A stretch of DNA of 64,000 bases from an uncultured Vibrio sp. (lineage in GTDB: Bacteria; Pseudomonadota; Gammaproteobacteria; Enterobacterales; Vibrionaceae), in assembly GCA_947504195.1 (NCBI GenBank), contig CANNGN010000001.1, positions 248,001 to 312,000 on the forward strand, written 5' to 3'. Below are positions 56,546-64,000 of the stretch, piece by piece (within the stretch, counting starts at the first letter, position 1; every line of letters begins with the position of its first letter). The notes beneath the pieces are model-generated. The model did not search any database, was not told the origin of the DNA, and worked only from the letters and a program-made list of their open reading frames with translations. The position numbers were made by a program, and so were the translations under genes.

Positions 56546-57222
56546 AAACGATTATAGTTGCGCCACCTTTAAGGGGAATATGGCACGCCATCACCACACC
56601 AGGAGATAAAGTTCCTAGTCATGGTACTGATGAATGGGGAATGACTTATGCTTATGATTTTATTAAAACACAAGCTGGAACCGACGGTAAACAGAGCTGG
56701 CATCGAAAATCAAACAGAGATTACTATTTAGGCCAAGTGACGTTACTTGATACTTATGGTTGGGGTGAACCTATTTATGCACCGATGAAAGGAAAAATCA
56801 TCGCCATTGAAAACCACGTACAGGAGCGTCATCGTTTAAATATCTTCTCTGATTTAGGTTTAGCGATTATAAATAACCTGTTTTTCTCGTATCAATCTGG
56901 TGATATAAAAAAGTTAAGTGGGAACTATCTTATGATCGAAGGTAAGTGCTGTGTTGCGTTGATCGCTCACGTGAAAGCTGGCTCCATAAAACATAGTGTG
57001 GGTGACATTGTTGAAGTGGGTGAACACATCGCACAGGTTGGACATTCAGGAAACTCGACTGCACCACACTTACACTTTCAAATAATGGACAATGCCGATA
57101 TTAAACGAGCAAAGGGGCTTTTATGTGGTTTTGAGGGTTATGAAATATGCAAAAATAATGTGTGGCTTACTGCTACAGAAAAGGTCCCGCGCAGCACCTA
57201 TCCAATGAAATTTCGCGTTTAA
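56542..57222 (+). CDS. M23-family (LytM) peptidase without signal peptide
   Basis: 226 aa from ATG 56542, overlapping the upstream stop; the open frame to 56488 is read in another gene. The zinc site is partly recognisable: GHSGNSTAPHLHFQIMD carries the HxH, and SHGTDEWGMTYAYDF the first His/Asp block. LytM enzymes cleave peptidoglycan cross-links, yet no export signal is seen, so the substrate may be cytoplasmic or export indirect. Confidence 0.78.
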   Translation: MKTIIVAPPLRGIWHAITTPGDKVPSHGTDEWGMTYAYDFIKTQAGTDGKQSWHRKSNRDYYLGQVTLLDTYGWGEPIYAPMKGKIIAIENHVQERHRLNIFSDLGLAIINNLFFSYQSGDIKKLSGNYLMIEGKCCVALIAHVKAGSIKHSVGDIVEVGEHIAQVGHSGNSTAPHLHFQIMDNADIKRAKGLLCGFEGYEICKNNVWLTATEKVPRSTYPMKFRV

Positions 57223-57261
57223 CTTTTCGTTTTACATTCCAACTCTTAGTAAGGTAATCCG

Positions 57262-57810
57262 ATGTTTAGACTAGAGACGAATCGCATGATTCTTCGAGAC
57301 ATGAAGCCCGAAGATGAGAGTGTATTTGTTGAAATATCTCAAGATCCCAAGTATCAGCGTTTCTACGATGAAAGGGATTGTGAACCTAGTAAGTATCGAG
57401 AGCTTACTCAGTTGTTTATCTCTCAGGCTTTTGAAAGTCCGCGCCAGACTTATCAACTTTCGGTTGAAAGTAAACGAACAGGAAAGTTTATTGGTACCGT
57501 TGGCCTACGTCTTGAAAAGAACCAACAGGCGTCTATGGGGTGCGCTTTCTCCAGGGAGGCTCAGGGAAGTGGATTAAGTCTTGAGGCAGCAAAGGCTCTT
57601 GCTCATTATGGCTTCACAGAGCTCGGTATTCATCGAATCTATTGTGAAACGATCAGTAAAAACTTAGCAGCAATTAAATTATGTTATTCGCTAGGTATGA
57701 GGCAGGAAGCGTATTTTAAAGAGCATCGATTTTTCAAACAGCAGTGGTGGGATACCGTAGTATTAGCAATGCTGCGAACGGAGTGGAACAATATTACGAG
57801 TGACCATTAA
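57262..57810 (+). CDS. RimJ/RimL-type GNAT acetyltransferase
   Basis: 182 aa with FRLETNRMILRDMKPEDESVFVEI at the start and LEAAKALAHYGFTELGIHRIYCETISKNLAAIKLCYSLGM, the RimJ/RimL signature. These acetylate N-terminal amines of proteins or antibiotics. Substrate unknown. The acetyl-CoA loop (SREAQGSGLSLEAAK) is slightly divergent. Confidence 0.87.
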   Translation: MFRLETNRMILRDMKPEDESVFVEISQDPKYQRFYDERDCEPSKYRELTQLFISQAFESPRQTYQLSVESKRTGKFIGTVGLRLEKNQQASMGCAFSREAQGSGLSLEAAKALAHYGFTELGIHRIYCETISKNLAAIKLCYSLGMRQEAYFKEHRFFKQQWWDTVVLAMLRTEWNNITSDH

Positions 57811-57854
57811 ATCAGATAGGTAGTCATTAAAGAGTGAGTTAATAGGTGAGAGTT

Positions 57855-58319
57855 ATGGAAGATAAAAGTCAGGTATATTTGGATGCGTATCTAGGTTCTT
57901 TGCCTCTAGAAGATGCGAAAAAATACACCTCGTTCAGTAGCGATTATTTTTGCGCTGATGAATATAACGCCAATGTTTGTGCTGATCTTATTTTGCGTGG
58001 AGAAAAGCGCGCATCGTGCAGCATGGAATATTGGTATAGCCATGAAGGTGAGTTAATGCCAGAAGTTGGTCATCTCCAAGTTGTCACGGATTGGAATGGT
58101 AAACCAATCTGTATCATTGAACTCACTTCTGTGACCAAAAGTAAGTATAGTGATATTACCGCCGAGTTTGCTGCCGAAGAAGGCGAGGGCGATAAATCAT
58201 TAGCCTGGTGGCGGGAAGCCCATTGGGAATTCTTTAGCCTAGAGTGTGCAGAATTGGGTATTGAGCCAACAGAAGATATGTTATTGGTGTTAGAGCACTT
58301 CAAGGTTGTCTATAAGTGA
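57855..58319 (+). CDS. ASCH-domain protein
   Basis: 154 aa from ATG 57855 (AGGTGAG upstream; in-frame GTG 57846 is an alternative). FCADEYNANVCADLILRGEKRASCSMEYWY and the late WWREAHWEFFSLECAELGIEPTEDMLLVLEHF match the ASCH fold, related to PUA and thought to bind RNA or modified nucleosides (YqfB is an amidohydrolase of this fold). Monocistronic. Confidence 0.85.
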   Translation: MEDKSQVYLDAYLGSLPLEDAKKYTSFSSDYFCADEYNANVCADLILRGEKRASCSMEYWYSHEGELMPEVGHLQVVTDWNGKPICIIELTSVTKSKYSDITAEFAAEEGEGDKSLAWWREAHWEFFSLECAELGIEPTEDMLLVLEHFKVVYK

Positions 58320-58320
58320 A

Positions 58321-58605
58321 TATTTGCAAATATTTCTTTCGCTTTTAGTAATCGTATATCCTGACAATCAACATCTTGATAGCTTAAGCCATCTTTTTTA
58401 GTCGGTGGCCCTTTCTTGCAAACGCAAAAATTGAGTATATGAACCTTGTAAAGATTGGATGATGTAACCGCCTTAATAATCAGTGGCCCTAGAGACCAAA
58501 ATGTTTTGCTTCAAATCGTTGATTCATAAACCCTCTAACGATTAACTCCTCGGTTTTATTCTCAACGAATTAACGGAAATTTAAGTCACCATATCGGGTG
58601 ACTTT
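58321..58605 (-). pseudogene. Decayed partial copy of the NmrA-like SDR gene
   Basis: Comparable base by base to the 5' part and leader of the SDR gene (minus strand, 51190-51666) but with two large internal deletions and many substitutions. One junction corresponds to a deletion between the 9-bp repeats CCTGATAAT present at 51220 and 51309 in the intact gene. The reading frame is destroyed. Similarity stops just after the palindrome at 58583-58605. Confidence 0.85.
58583..58605. promoter_or_regulatory. Second copy of the SDR-leader palindrome
   Basis: AAGTCACC-ATATCG-GGTGACTT, matching the palindrome at 51647-51666. One A-to-G change in the left arm is matched by a T-to-C change in the right arm, which keeps the symmetry even though the adjoining gene is dead. 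Confidence 0.6.
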
Positions 58606-58650
58606 GGATTGGCAAATTGCTGGGGCGGTTACTGAGTTTGGGGTAAATGG

Positions 58651-58935
58651 CTAACCAGTAACGCTTAAATGGTAGATCTGTGGCGCTTCTTCTAGTGCGT
58701 TTTGGTAATACTCAAAGATAGGCGTAATGTAAGGTTGAGCATAATGCTCTTCTAGTGCTGCGTGATCTACCCACGTTTCAACTAGAACCAATTGTTTCGT
58801 GTTTTGTTCTTCATATACCTCAAAGCGCAAGCAGCCGTCCTCCGCTCTTGTAGCCTCCACGATATTTGTGATTTTATCCTTGCAAGCTTGGTAAAACTCA
58901 ACTTTAGGTGTGATAAAGGCGACGATGTTTAACAT
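58651..58935 (-). CDS. Antibiotic biosynthesis monooxygenase-domain (YgiN-like) protein
   Basis: 94-aa ferredoxin-like fold. ATRAEDGCLRFEVYEEQNTKQLVLVETWVDHAALEEHYAQPYI is the ABM/quinol monooxygenase pattern. YgiN-type enzymes oxidise quinols; the true substrate here is unknown. One base separates it from the DUF2798 gene. Confidence 0.88.
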   Translation of the reverse strand: MLNIVAFITPKVEFYQACKDKITNIVEATRAEDGCLRFEVYEEQNTKQLVLVETWVDHAALEEHYAQPYITPIFEYYQNALEEAPQIYHLSVTG

Positions 58936-58936
58936 T

Positions 58937-59164
58937 TTAGATTTCTCCTTTGGCTAATGTATTAATTAAAAAGTGGGTAAATTTCATAACAGAAGAACTA
59001 AGTAGGTATGCTGCGGTAAATGCGGCTGGCCATGCGTTTACAAATGCAAATGCCCATCGATCAATAAAGTCATGGGTTAACCCAATATTTATGTACGTTA
59101 CCCAAGCTGACACAATGAAAGAAAGGCAACATGAAAACAGAACTGTAAAAATTAATTTGGTCAT
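58937..59164 (-). CDS. DUF2798 membrane protein
   Basis: 75 aa, two hydrophobic helices. SFIVSAWVTYINIGLTHDFIDRWAFAFVNAWPAAF matches DUF2798, a small inner-membrane family often grouped with LysR regulators and oxidoreductases. Function unknown. Divergent from the LysR gene 85 bp away, and first in the unit with the YgiN-like gene. Confidence 0.82.
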   Translation of the reverse strand: MTKLIFTVLFSCCLSFIVSAWVTYINIGLTHDFIDRWAFAFVNAWPAAFTAAYLLSSSVMKFTHFLINTLAKGEI

Positions 59165-59249
59165 ATGTTTCTCCTTGTGTTTGTATGTTATGAAGATACT
59201 TTCACGCTGACTATGTCAGATTTAGAACTCTAAGATTGCTAGGATTTAC

Positions 59250-60107
59250 ATGCTTGATGACTTTTTATTATTTGTTGAGGTGGCGCGCCGAGGCAGTTAC
59301 GCCAAAACGGCGCACGACCTTAAAATTACGGCTCCAACGCTTTCGAAACGTATTCAGTCCTTAGAAGATCAGCTCGGAGATTCACTTTTTATTCGTTCAT
59401 CACGAGGGGTGAAGTTAACCAGTTTTGGCAAAGGGTTGTTTGATAAACTTGGAGAGATGACATTAGATTTACAGTCAGCGATATCTGAAAGTAGTGAGCA
59501 AGAAAGTGTTTCTTTTGTTTTACATTGCCCACAAAATTTAATGACAGGGCTTCTTTATCCCGCAATTGAAAAATTTGTGTTGGAAAAGCAGCAAGTCAAT
59601 ATGGTGATTGAGCCTGCAAATAATAATGTGTTGTTGAGTCAGACATCATTTGACTTGGCGGTTCGTATTGGTAAACAAAAAGATTCGAGTTTCTATCAAA
59701 AACGTATTGCTGATGTGGCTGTGTGCTTAGTTGCGAGGAAGGATAGTAATAACAAAGGGCGGTTACTTATCCCATATTCAGATTCACAGTTACAAGGGAG
59801 TAAATTAAGCCAAATAGACAAAGTGTATGCGCAAAAAAACTTTGTAAACGATATTACCTTGGTTCGAAAATTGGTGGCGTCTGGTGCGGGTGTTGGCTTA
59901 TTACCGATGACAGAAATCAGTGAGTTATGTGACGGTCTACCGGGTCAAATACAATATCAATCGGATATTCTTTTTACTCGTCCAGTCTATGCTTTATGGG
60001 CGAACAAGCCGAAACCAACGCTATTAGCGGCTTCTTTAATTCGTTCAATAGAAGAGTGTGTTGAGAATACATCTGCGTTGCAAGGCAAAATGATCGCGAT
60101 GGAATAA
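59250..60107 (+). CDS. LysR-family transcriptional regulator
   Basis: 285 aa with the HTH LFVEVARRGSYAKTAHDLKITAPTLSKRIQSLEDQLG and a type-2 periplasmic-binding-like effector domain. Divergent from the DUF2798/YgiN-like pair, its likely targets. Confidence 0.88.
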   Translation: MLDDFLLFVEVARRGSYAKTAHDLKITAPTLSKRIQSLEDQLGDSLFIRSSRGVKLTSFGKGLFDKLGEMTLDLQSAISESSEQESVSFVLHCPQNLMTGLLYPAIEKFVLEKQQVNMVIEPANNNVLLSQTSFDLAVRIGKQKDSSFYQKRIADVAVCLVARKDSNNKGRLLIPYSDSQLQGSKLSQIDKVYAQKNFVNDITLVRKLVASGAGVGLLPMTEISELCDGLPGQIQYQSDILFTRPVYALWANKPKPTLLAASLIRSIEECVENTSALQGKMIAME

Positions 60108-60192
60108 TCGAACGCTCCACATTATAACCAACTACTTTAGTCCGCTTAAACTGGTATGCGTATATGTCAATTTTCATTTTGTAGGAGATAAA

Positions 60193-60612
60193 ATGAAGTA
60201 TATAACGCTATTATTTTCTCTTTTTTCATTTTCTCTGTTTGCTGGAGATAAACATATTAATGAACCATACCTAAAAGACATCTATCTGATAGGGAATACG
60301 GCTATTAAGTTACGCTTTTCAGAAAGAATGTCTGAAGAGGCGTTATTAAACTTTGAGAGTTACGTGCTAACGGGAAGCCAGCAAACAGGAGTTGATCATT
60401 ACACTTCTAGAACTTTAACTATCAGTTCAATAGAAAGTGTTTTAGGGGAAAGTGAGAAGACAGTGATCCTTGTTACTTTTATTGAGCCACTTGAGTATTT
60501 TGAAACAATAGTAGTCACTGTCGTTGGGGTTAAAAGCAGAACCGGAATTATGATTAATCTTGATAGAAATTCGTTAAGTGATAATTCATTCACCCCGCCT
60601 TTACTTATATAG
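60193..60612 (+). CDS. Exported protein with SbsA/Big_5-like Ig domain
   Basis: 139 aa with a signal peptide (MKYITLLFSLFSFSLFAG). A single bacterial Ig-like domain is suggested by AIKLRFSERMSEEALLNFESYVLTG and the paired strands VILVTFIEPLEYFETIVVTVVGVKSRTG. Such domains usually occur as repeats in surface proteins; this one stands alone. Function unknown. Confidence 0.6.
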   Translation: MKYITLLFSLFSFSLFAGDKHINEPYLKDIYLIGNTAIKLRFSERMSEEALLNFESYVLTGSQQTGVDHYTSRTLTISSIESVLGESEKTVILVTFIEPLEYFETIVVTVVGVKSRTGIMINLDRNSLSDNSFTPPLLI

Positions 60613-60700
60613 TAAACAGCCATTTAATAAGATATTTGGCCCCTCGTGGGCAGAATCCCTATAGCCACGTTATGTATTTCAGTTAAGGATTGAATCACCT

Positions 60701-60880
60701 GTGAAAAGTTCTTTAATTCAAAAGCAAAAAATTGCAGTAGAATTTATTGAAACTGCTGTTGAACTTTTTGAAAAAGGAAAATATTTTTCTTCTTTACATT
60801 TAGCGGGTGCCGCAGAAGAAATTTTTGAAGCATACAAGTGTCTCAACAAAACTTTTAACTACATCTATCTAAAGGCCTAA
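60701..60880 (+). pseudogene. 59-aa remnant of a HEPN-like protein gene
   Basis: Starts GTG 60701 (AAGGA upstream) and runs 59 codons. KQKIAVEFIETAVELFEKGKYFSSLHLAGAAEEIF resembles the first two helices of a family of HEPN-like proteins common in accessory DNA, but the expected C-terminal half is missing. It stops two bases before the GNAT gene. Either a truncated remnant or a small intact protein. Confidence 0.5.
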
Positions 60881-60882
60881 CC

Positions 60883-61347
60883 ATGATTAAGCTCAGACCA
60901 ATGGTCTCAAATGAATACCCAGCGTATTGTGATTACTTCATTGACGATTACAGCCGTGAAATAGCTGAAAACTATGGTCACTCAATGGATAAGTCGACTG
61001 AATTGGCTAAATACGAGCTCCTTCGTAGTTTTCCCAATGGTTTGGACACCGATGACCATGAATTATTGTGTATTGAATCAGGGTCAGACTTGGTTGGTTA
61101 CTTGTGGCACTCGATTAACGCAAATGATAAATCGACGTTCATTTACGACTTCTACATTTTTCCAAACTGCCGCAATAATGGTTATGGGAAATTGGCCATG
61201 ACTATTCTCGATTCACAATTGAAATCGATTGATATTGAACAAATAAAATTACGTGTTGCGTATCAAAATCAAAGAGCGTTAAAGCTGTATCAAGAGGTGG
61301 GTTTTGCTATTTCTGGCTACAACATGTCAAAAAAACTCGTAAGTTAG
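60883..61347 (+). CDS. GNAT-family N-acetyltransferase
   Basis: 154 aa. YDFYIFPNCRNNGYGKLAMTILDSQL is the acetyl-CoA loop, and RVAYQNQRALKLYQEVGFAISGYNMSK the typical GNAT C-terminus. Substrate unknown. It sits in a zone of gene fragments. Confidence 0.88.
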   Translation: MIKLRPMVSNEYPAYCDYFIDDYSREIAENYGHSMDKSTELAKYELLRSFPNGLDTDDHELLCIESGSDLVGYLWHSINANDKSTFIYDFYIFPNCRNNGYGKLAMTILDSQLKSIDIEQIKLRVAYQNQRALKLYQEVGFAISGYNMSKKLVS

Positions 61348-61359
61348 CGGTCTCGATAT

Positions 61360-61482
61360 AACAAATACATCAGCAAAAATCCTCTTACATGGGAGTTTTA
61401 CTTCTATAAACCCGAAGATAATTGGTTATTGAGTCAAGCTATTTTCGTAGATCAATTTCAAAATTTGGGTGTTAAAAATTAA
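61360..61482 (+). pseudogene. C-terminal fragment of an unrecognised gene
   Basis: About 40 codons reading NKYISKNPLTWEFYFYKPED and then NWLLSQAIFVDQFQNLGVKN before TAA at 61480. It reads like the end of a globular protein (TWEFYFYKPEDNW…FVDQF), with no start codon or 5' portion. Probably a remnant. Confidence 0.5.
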
Positions 61483-61659
61483 ATATATAACAATTACTTA
61501 AATACTATAGTAAGCACATTTATAGCCTTATTAATGTTTGTCCCTTTTGTGAATTTTGTCATGATTTTCGTTCTAGGTGCGAAAGGGAACGAATGAGCTT
61601 GGAAGAATCGCACTTGGCGTGATGTCGAGCACTTCAAAGTTTGTCGAAAGATGAAATGA
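61483..61659 (+). pseudogene. Membrane-protein gene fragment with in-frame stop
   Basis: Reads STFIALLMFVPFVNFVMIFV then LGAKGNE, a TGA at 61594, and goes on in the same frame as AWKNRTWRDVEHFKVCRKMK to TGA 61657. The continuity across the stop (KGNE-stop-AWKNR) indicates a point mutation in a former gene, perhaps TTA to TGA. The 5' half is missing. Confidence 0.65.
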
Positions 61660-61978
61660 TGCTCGTCTCTTAGCTAGCGTTTTCTAAGCATGCCCCTAAC
61701 CGGTTATGTCATCTTCCTCTTACGGTTTTTCATCTCTCCAATATAAATAAGCCCAGACAAAAATCCGGTATCGTAACTTGATTTTATTGTTGCCTAAATT
61801 AGAACAATTTGTTGGTTAAATAGCACTATTCCTGCCCGGTTGCCTATGGTCTAATCAAAATAGTTCAAGTTGTTTATCTATGTATGCAAGGACGCAAGTG
61901 TAGAAACTGATTCTTTTTTATTTGCGTGAATAACATATAAAGATCGACGTAATTTATATTTAATAAGGAAGTTAACGT
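61660..61978. other. Gene-free leader of the DUF3100 operon
   Basis: 319 AT-rich bases with no supportable gene, RNA or strong hairpin. A promoter for the downstream operon must lie here; AATAAGGAAG just before the start gives a good ribosome site. Confidence 0.4.
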
Positions 61979-62815
61979 ATGGATAACTTAAAAAATCAGT
62001 TGGGAAACTGGAAACTGCACCTTTTGGTTATTGGCATATCGGTTGTTGCTGAATTGGTTGGTGTATTAAAAGTGCCACTTGGTGGTGGAATTGTCATCGT
62101 TCTATTGCCTCTATTCTACGCTTTTATCATTGGGTTGTTGTTTAACCCGAACGTCGTTAGTAAAGCAAAAGTGGTTCTGACGTCGAAACAAGCAGAACGC
62201 GCCACTCCAATTATCATCATTTCAGTTCTGCCTTTCTTAGCCAAATTCGGTACGCTCATTGGGCCATCACTCGATAAAATATTAGCGGTCGGTCCTGCCA
62301 TGATTTTTCAGGAATTGGGAAATCTAGGAACGCTAATTATCGCAATACCTGTTGCTGTCATCATTTTGAAAATGGGCCGAGAATCCATTGGCTCGTGTTT
62401 TTCCATTGCCCGTGAGCCAAATATTGCGTTAATTTCCGATAAATATGGCCTCAAAAGTCCCGAAGGGATTGGTGTTATGGGGGTTTATGTCATGGGTACT
62501 ATGTTTGGTACTTTATATTTCTCGATCTTAGCGTCTTTCTTAGCGTCTACCGGCTGGTTTGATATTCGCGCTCTTGCGATGGCTTGTGGTGTGGGTAGTG
62601 GCAGTATGACAGCAGCATGTTCAGGTTCTCTGGGTGAAATGCTACCGAATATGAAAGAAGAGATCATTGCGTTAGCTGGAGCCAGTAACTTGCTCACCAA
62701 TGCGACCGGTTTATTTGTGGGTCTATTTATTGCGTTACCTTTAGCCGAGCGACTCTATAAAATTTGTTCAAAAGTAAGCACGAATAAAACCTCAGAAGAA
62801 ACAGTAGCGGAGTAA
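61979..62815 (+). CDS. DUF3100 membrane protein, putative transporter
   Basis: 278 aa, about eight helices. KVPLGGGIVIVLLPLFYAFIIGLLFNP and CGVGSGSMTAACSGSLGEMLPN are DUF3100 features; the glycine-rich GVGSGSMTAACSG segment looks like a substrate-binding re-entrant loop. It is co-transcribed with a second membrane protein and an M20 amidohydrolase, so it may import an N-acyl or dipeptide-like compound that the hydrolase then cleaves (inferred). Confidence 0.8.
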   Translation: MDNLKNQLGNWKLHLLVIGISVVAELVGVLKVPLGGGIVIVLLPLFYAFIIGLLFNPNVVSKAKVVLTSKQAERATPIIIISVLPFLAKFGTLIGPSLDKILAVGPAMIFQELGNLGTLIIAIPVAVIILKMGRESIGSCFSIAREPNIALISDKYGLKSPEGIGVMGVYVMGTMFGTLYFSILASFLASTGWFDIRALAMACGVGSGSMTAACSGSLGEMLPNMKEEIIALAGASNLLTNATGLFVGLFIALPLAERLYKICSKVSTNKTSEETVAE

Positions 62816-63291
62816 TGACCATGACAAATTCAGCAGTTAATAAAAACGTAAATTCATCGATTGATCTTGTGAATTATACTTCGACGTTAGTGATTGTGTG
62901 TTTGGTTGCGCTAATCAGTAACTGGGCGGGCACGGGTACGACGCCTCTCGCTTCTCTACCTGGGATGTTTATTATCTTTTTGATGGTAGTGGCGAGCTTA
63001 GTTATCGCTAAAATTGTGCCATTTTATTTACCTTCAGTTGCTTGGCTTTCGTTAATCAGTGTATTACTAACCATACCAGCGTCACCTGTTTCTGAATGGA
63101 TGTTAGGATATATTAGTGAGGTGTCATTCTTAAGCCTTGTAAGTCCTGTTCTTGCTTATGCAGGTATCGCAATAAGTAAGCAAGAAATTACGACGTTTAA
63201 GTCGTCTGGCGTCAAGATTGTTGTTATTGCAGTGCTTGTGTTTTCAGGTACATTTATTGGCTCGGCATTGGTTGCGAACCTTCTACTGTAG
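62815..63291 (+). CDS. Membrane protein, partner of DUF3100 protein
   Basis: 158 aa with five predicted helices (LVIVCLVALISNWAGTG; IVVIAVLVFSGTFIGSALVA). Its ATG shares one base with the upstream stop (TAATG), so it is translationally coupled. No family recognised for certain; it is probably the second half of a two-component transporter with the DUF3100 protein. Confidence 0.7.
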   Translation: MTMTNSAVNKNVNSSIDLVNYTSTLVIVCLVALISNWAGTGTTPLASLPGMFIIFLMVVASLVIAKIVPFYLPSVAWLSLISVLLTIPASPVSEWMLGYISEVSFLSLVSPVLAYAGIAISKQEITTFKSSGVKIVVIAVLVFSGTFIGSALVANLLL

Positions 63292-63355
63292 TGCGTATTC
63301 ATTAAGTTGATATTCACCAGCGTTTTTCTAAATTTAAATGAGCGAAGTAAAGGCT

Positions 63356-64000
63356 ATGATAAAAGATATTGAACATAATTCTGAATTCCACGAACAGCTG
63401 ATTCAATGGAGAAAAGATATTCATGCGAATCCAGAAACAGCTTACGAAGAGTTTAGAACATCTGACATTGTTGCTGATATCTTGAGTGCAAACGGGCTAC
63501 AAATTCATCGTGGCCTCGGTGGTACAGGGGTAGTTGCAACTCTACATGGTAATTTAGGCGCTGGTGATTCTATTGCACTTAGAGCCGATATGGATGCATT
63601 GAACTTAACCGAATTAAACTCTTTTTCTCATTGTTCTAAGCACGAAGGTAAAATGCACGCTTGTGGGCATGACGGCCACACGACGATGTTGTTAGGAGCC
63701 GCGATCACGTTAGCGAAAAGTCCTATATTTAAAGGTACGGTTCATTTTATTTTTCAACCTGCGGAAGAAAATGAAGCGGGCGCAAAAGCGATGATTCAAG
63801 ATGGGTTATTCGATTTATTCCCCGTTAAAGCTGTTTATGGTTTGCATAATTGGCCAGCATTACCTTCAGGAAAGGCGGCCGTACATGATGGTGCAGTGAT
63901 GGCCGCGTTTGATACGTTCGACATCCGTATTATCGGCTCGGGTGGACATGGCGCGATGCCACATGAAGGTGCTGATCCTGTTTTGGCGACTAGCCTTATT
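63356..64000 (+). CDS. M20-family amidohydrolase (partial, cut by window end)
   Basis: 215 codons of an N-terminal part. LIQWRKDIHANPETAYEEFRT, ALRADMDAL, KMHACGHDGHTTMLLGAA and FIFQPAEENEAGAKAMIQDG give the zinc-site residues (C-G-H-D, EE) of the M20D aminoacylase/hippurate hydrolase group, which split N-acyl amino acids or related amides. The start of the dimerisation domain is visible (GSGGHGAMPHEG). It lies 64 bp after the membrane-protein gene. Homologues are about 380-400 aa, so roughly half is missing here. Confidence 0.93.
   Translation, partial: MIKDIEHNSEFHEQLIQWRKDIHANPETAYEEFRTSDIVADILSANGLQIHRGLGGTGVVATLHGNLGAGDSIALRADMDALNLTELNSFSHCSKHEGKMHACGHDGHTTMLLGAAITLAKSPIFKGTVHFIFQPAEENEAGAKAMIQDGLFDLFPVKAVYGLHNWPALPSGKAAVHDGAVMAAFDTFDIRIIGSGGHGAMPHEGADPVLATSLI

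Noticed and set aside
60637..60677. Possible attC before the 59-aa remnant (GCCCCTCGTGGGC hairpin, then CACGTTATG)
   Set aside because: The outer arms do not pair and the hairpin is short, so the attC pattern is not met.
1..64000. CRISPR arrays, prophage genes and insertion sequences
   Set aside because: No regularly spaced repeats, cas genes, phage structural genes or transposase frames were seen.

Overview
The window is a continuous stretch of chromosome from a gammaproteobacterium of the Vibrionaceae, most likely a Vibrio. The evidence is the conserved uvrY/varA-uvrC-pgsA block, a sapABCDF operon beside pspF-pspABC (the enteric/vibrio order), the protein sequences themselves, moderate-to-low GC content, and the many c-di-GMP and chemotaxis proteins. 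I see no prophage, CRISPR array, rRNA, tRNA or intact insertion sequence.

Positions 1-21300 are mostly core genome. They hold varA-uvrC-pgsA, a chemoreceptor, the sap peptide-uptake operon extended by a DUF2927 protein and a PAP2-type phosphatase, the phage-shock genes with a readable sigma-54 promoter, tag, a cystathionine beta-lyase, cardiolipin synthase, an RluA-type pseudouridine synthase overlapping a methyltransferase, a META-domain lipoprotein and a DUF1289 protein.

Positions 21500-40700 are more accessory. A periplasmic binding protein sits directly before a HAMP-PAS-GGDEF-EAL enzyme. An FG-GAP repeat lipoprotein and an orphan cytoplasmic polysaccharide (oligoalginate-like) lyase follow. 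Next is a short cassette-like island (30300-32610): a DUF1801 gene, an attC-like site, a protein with a HEPN Rx4H motif and a GNAT gene. After it come LysR/SDR genes, a YidH/YidG-like pair, a PAS-GGDEF diguanylate cyclase, a small LysR/secreted peptide/DUF1127 unit, and a phospholipase-D-like lipoprotein whose upstream region carries a (ATGTCT)4 tandem repeat.

Positions 40700-50400 centre on a two-component system and an efflux operon. An OmpR-family regulator and histidine kinase are followed by a PEBP-like secreted protein, MacA- and MacB-like proteins and a NodT/TolC-like outer-membrane lipoprotein. The same 16-bp palindrome, close to the known E. coli CusR box, lies upstream of both units. 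This suggests that the regulator controls itself and the pump.

Positions 50400-64000 are accessory. They hold an NmrA-like SDR gene and its decayed second copy 7 kb away, a MalT-like LuxR regulator with an outer-membrane barrel and a small protein downstream, an M23 peptidase without a signal peptide, several GNAT/ASCH/ABM/DUF2798/LysR genes, a zone of gene fragments (60.6-61.7 kb), and an operon of a DUF3100 membrane protein, a second membrane protein and an M20 amidohydrolase cut by the window end.
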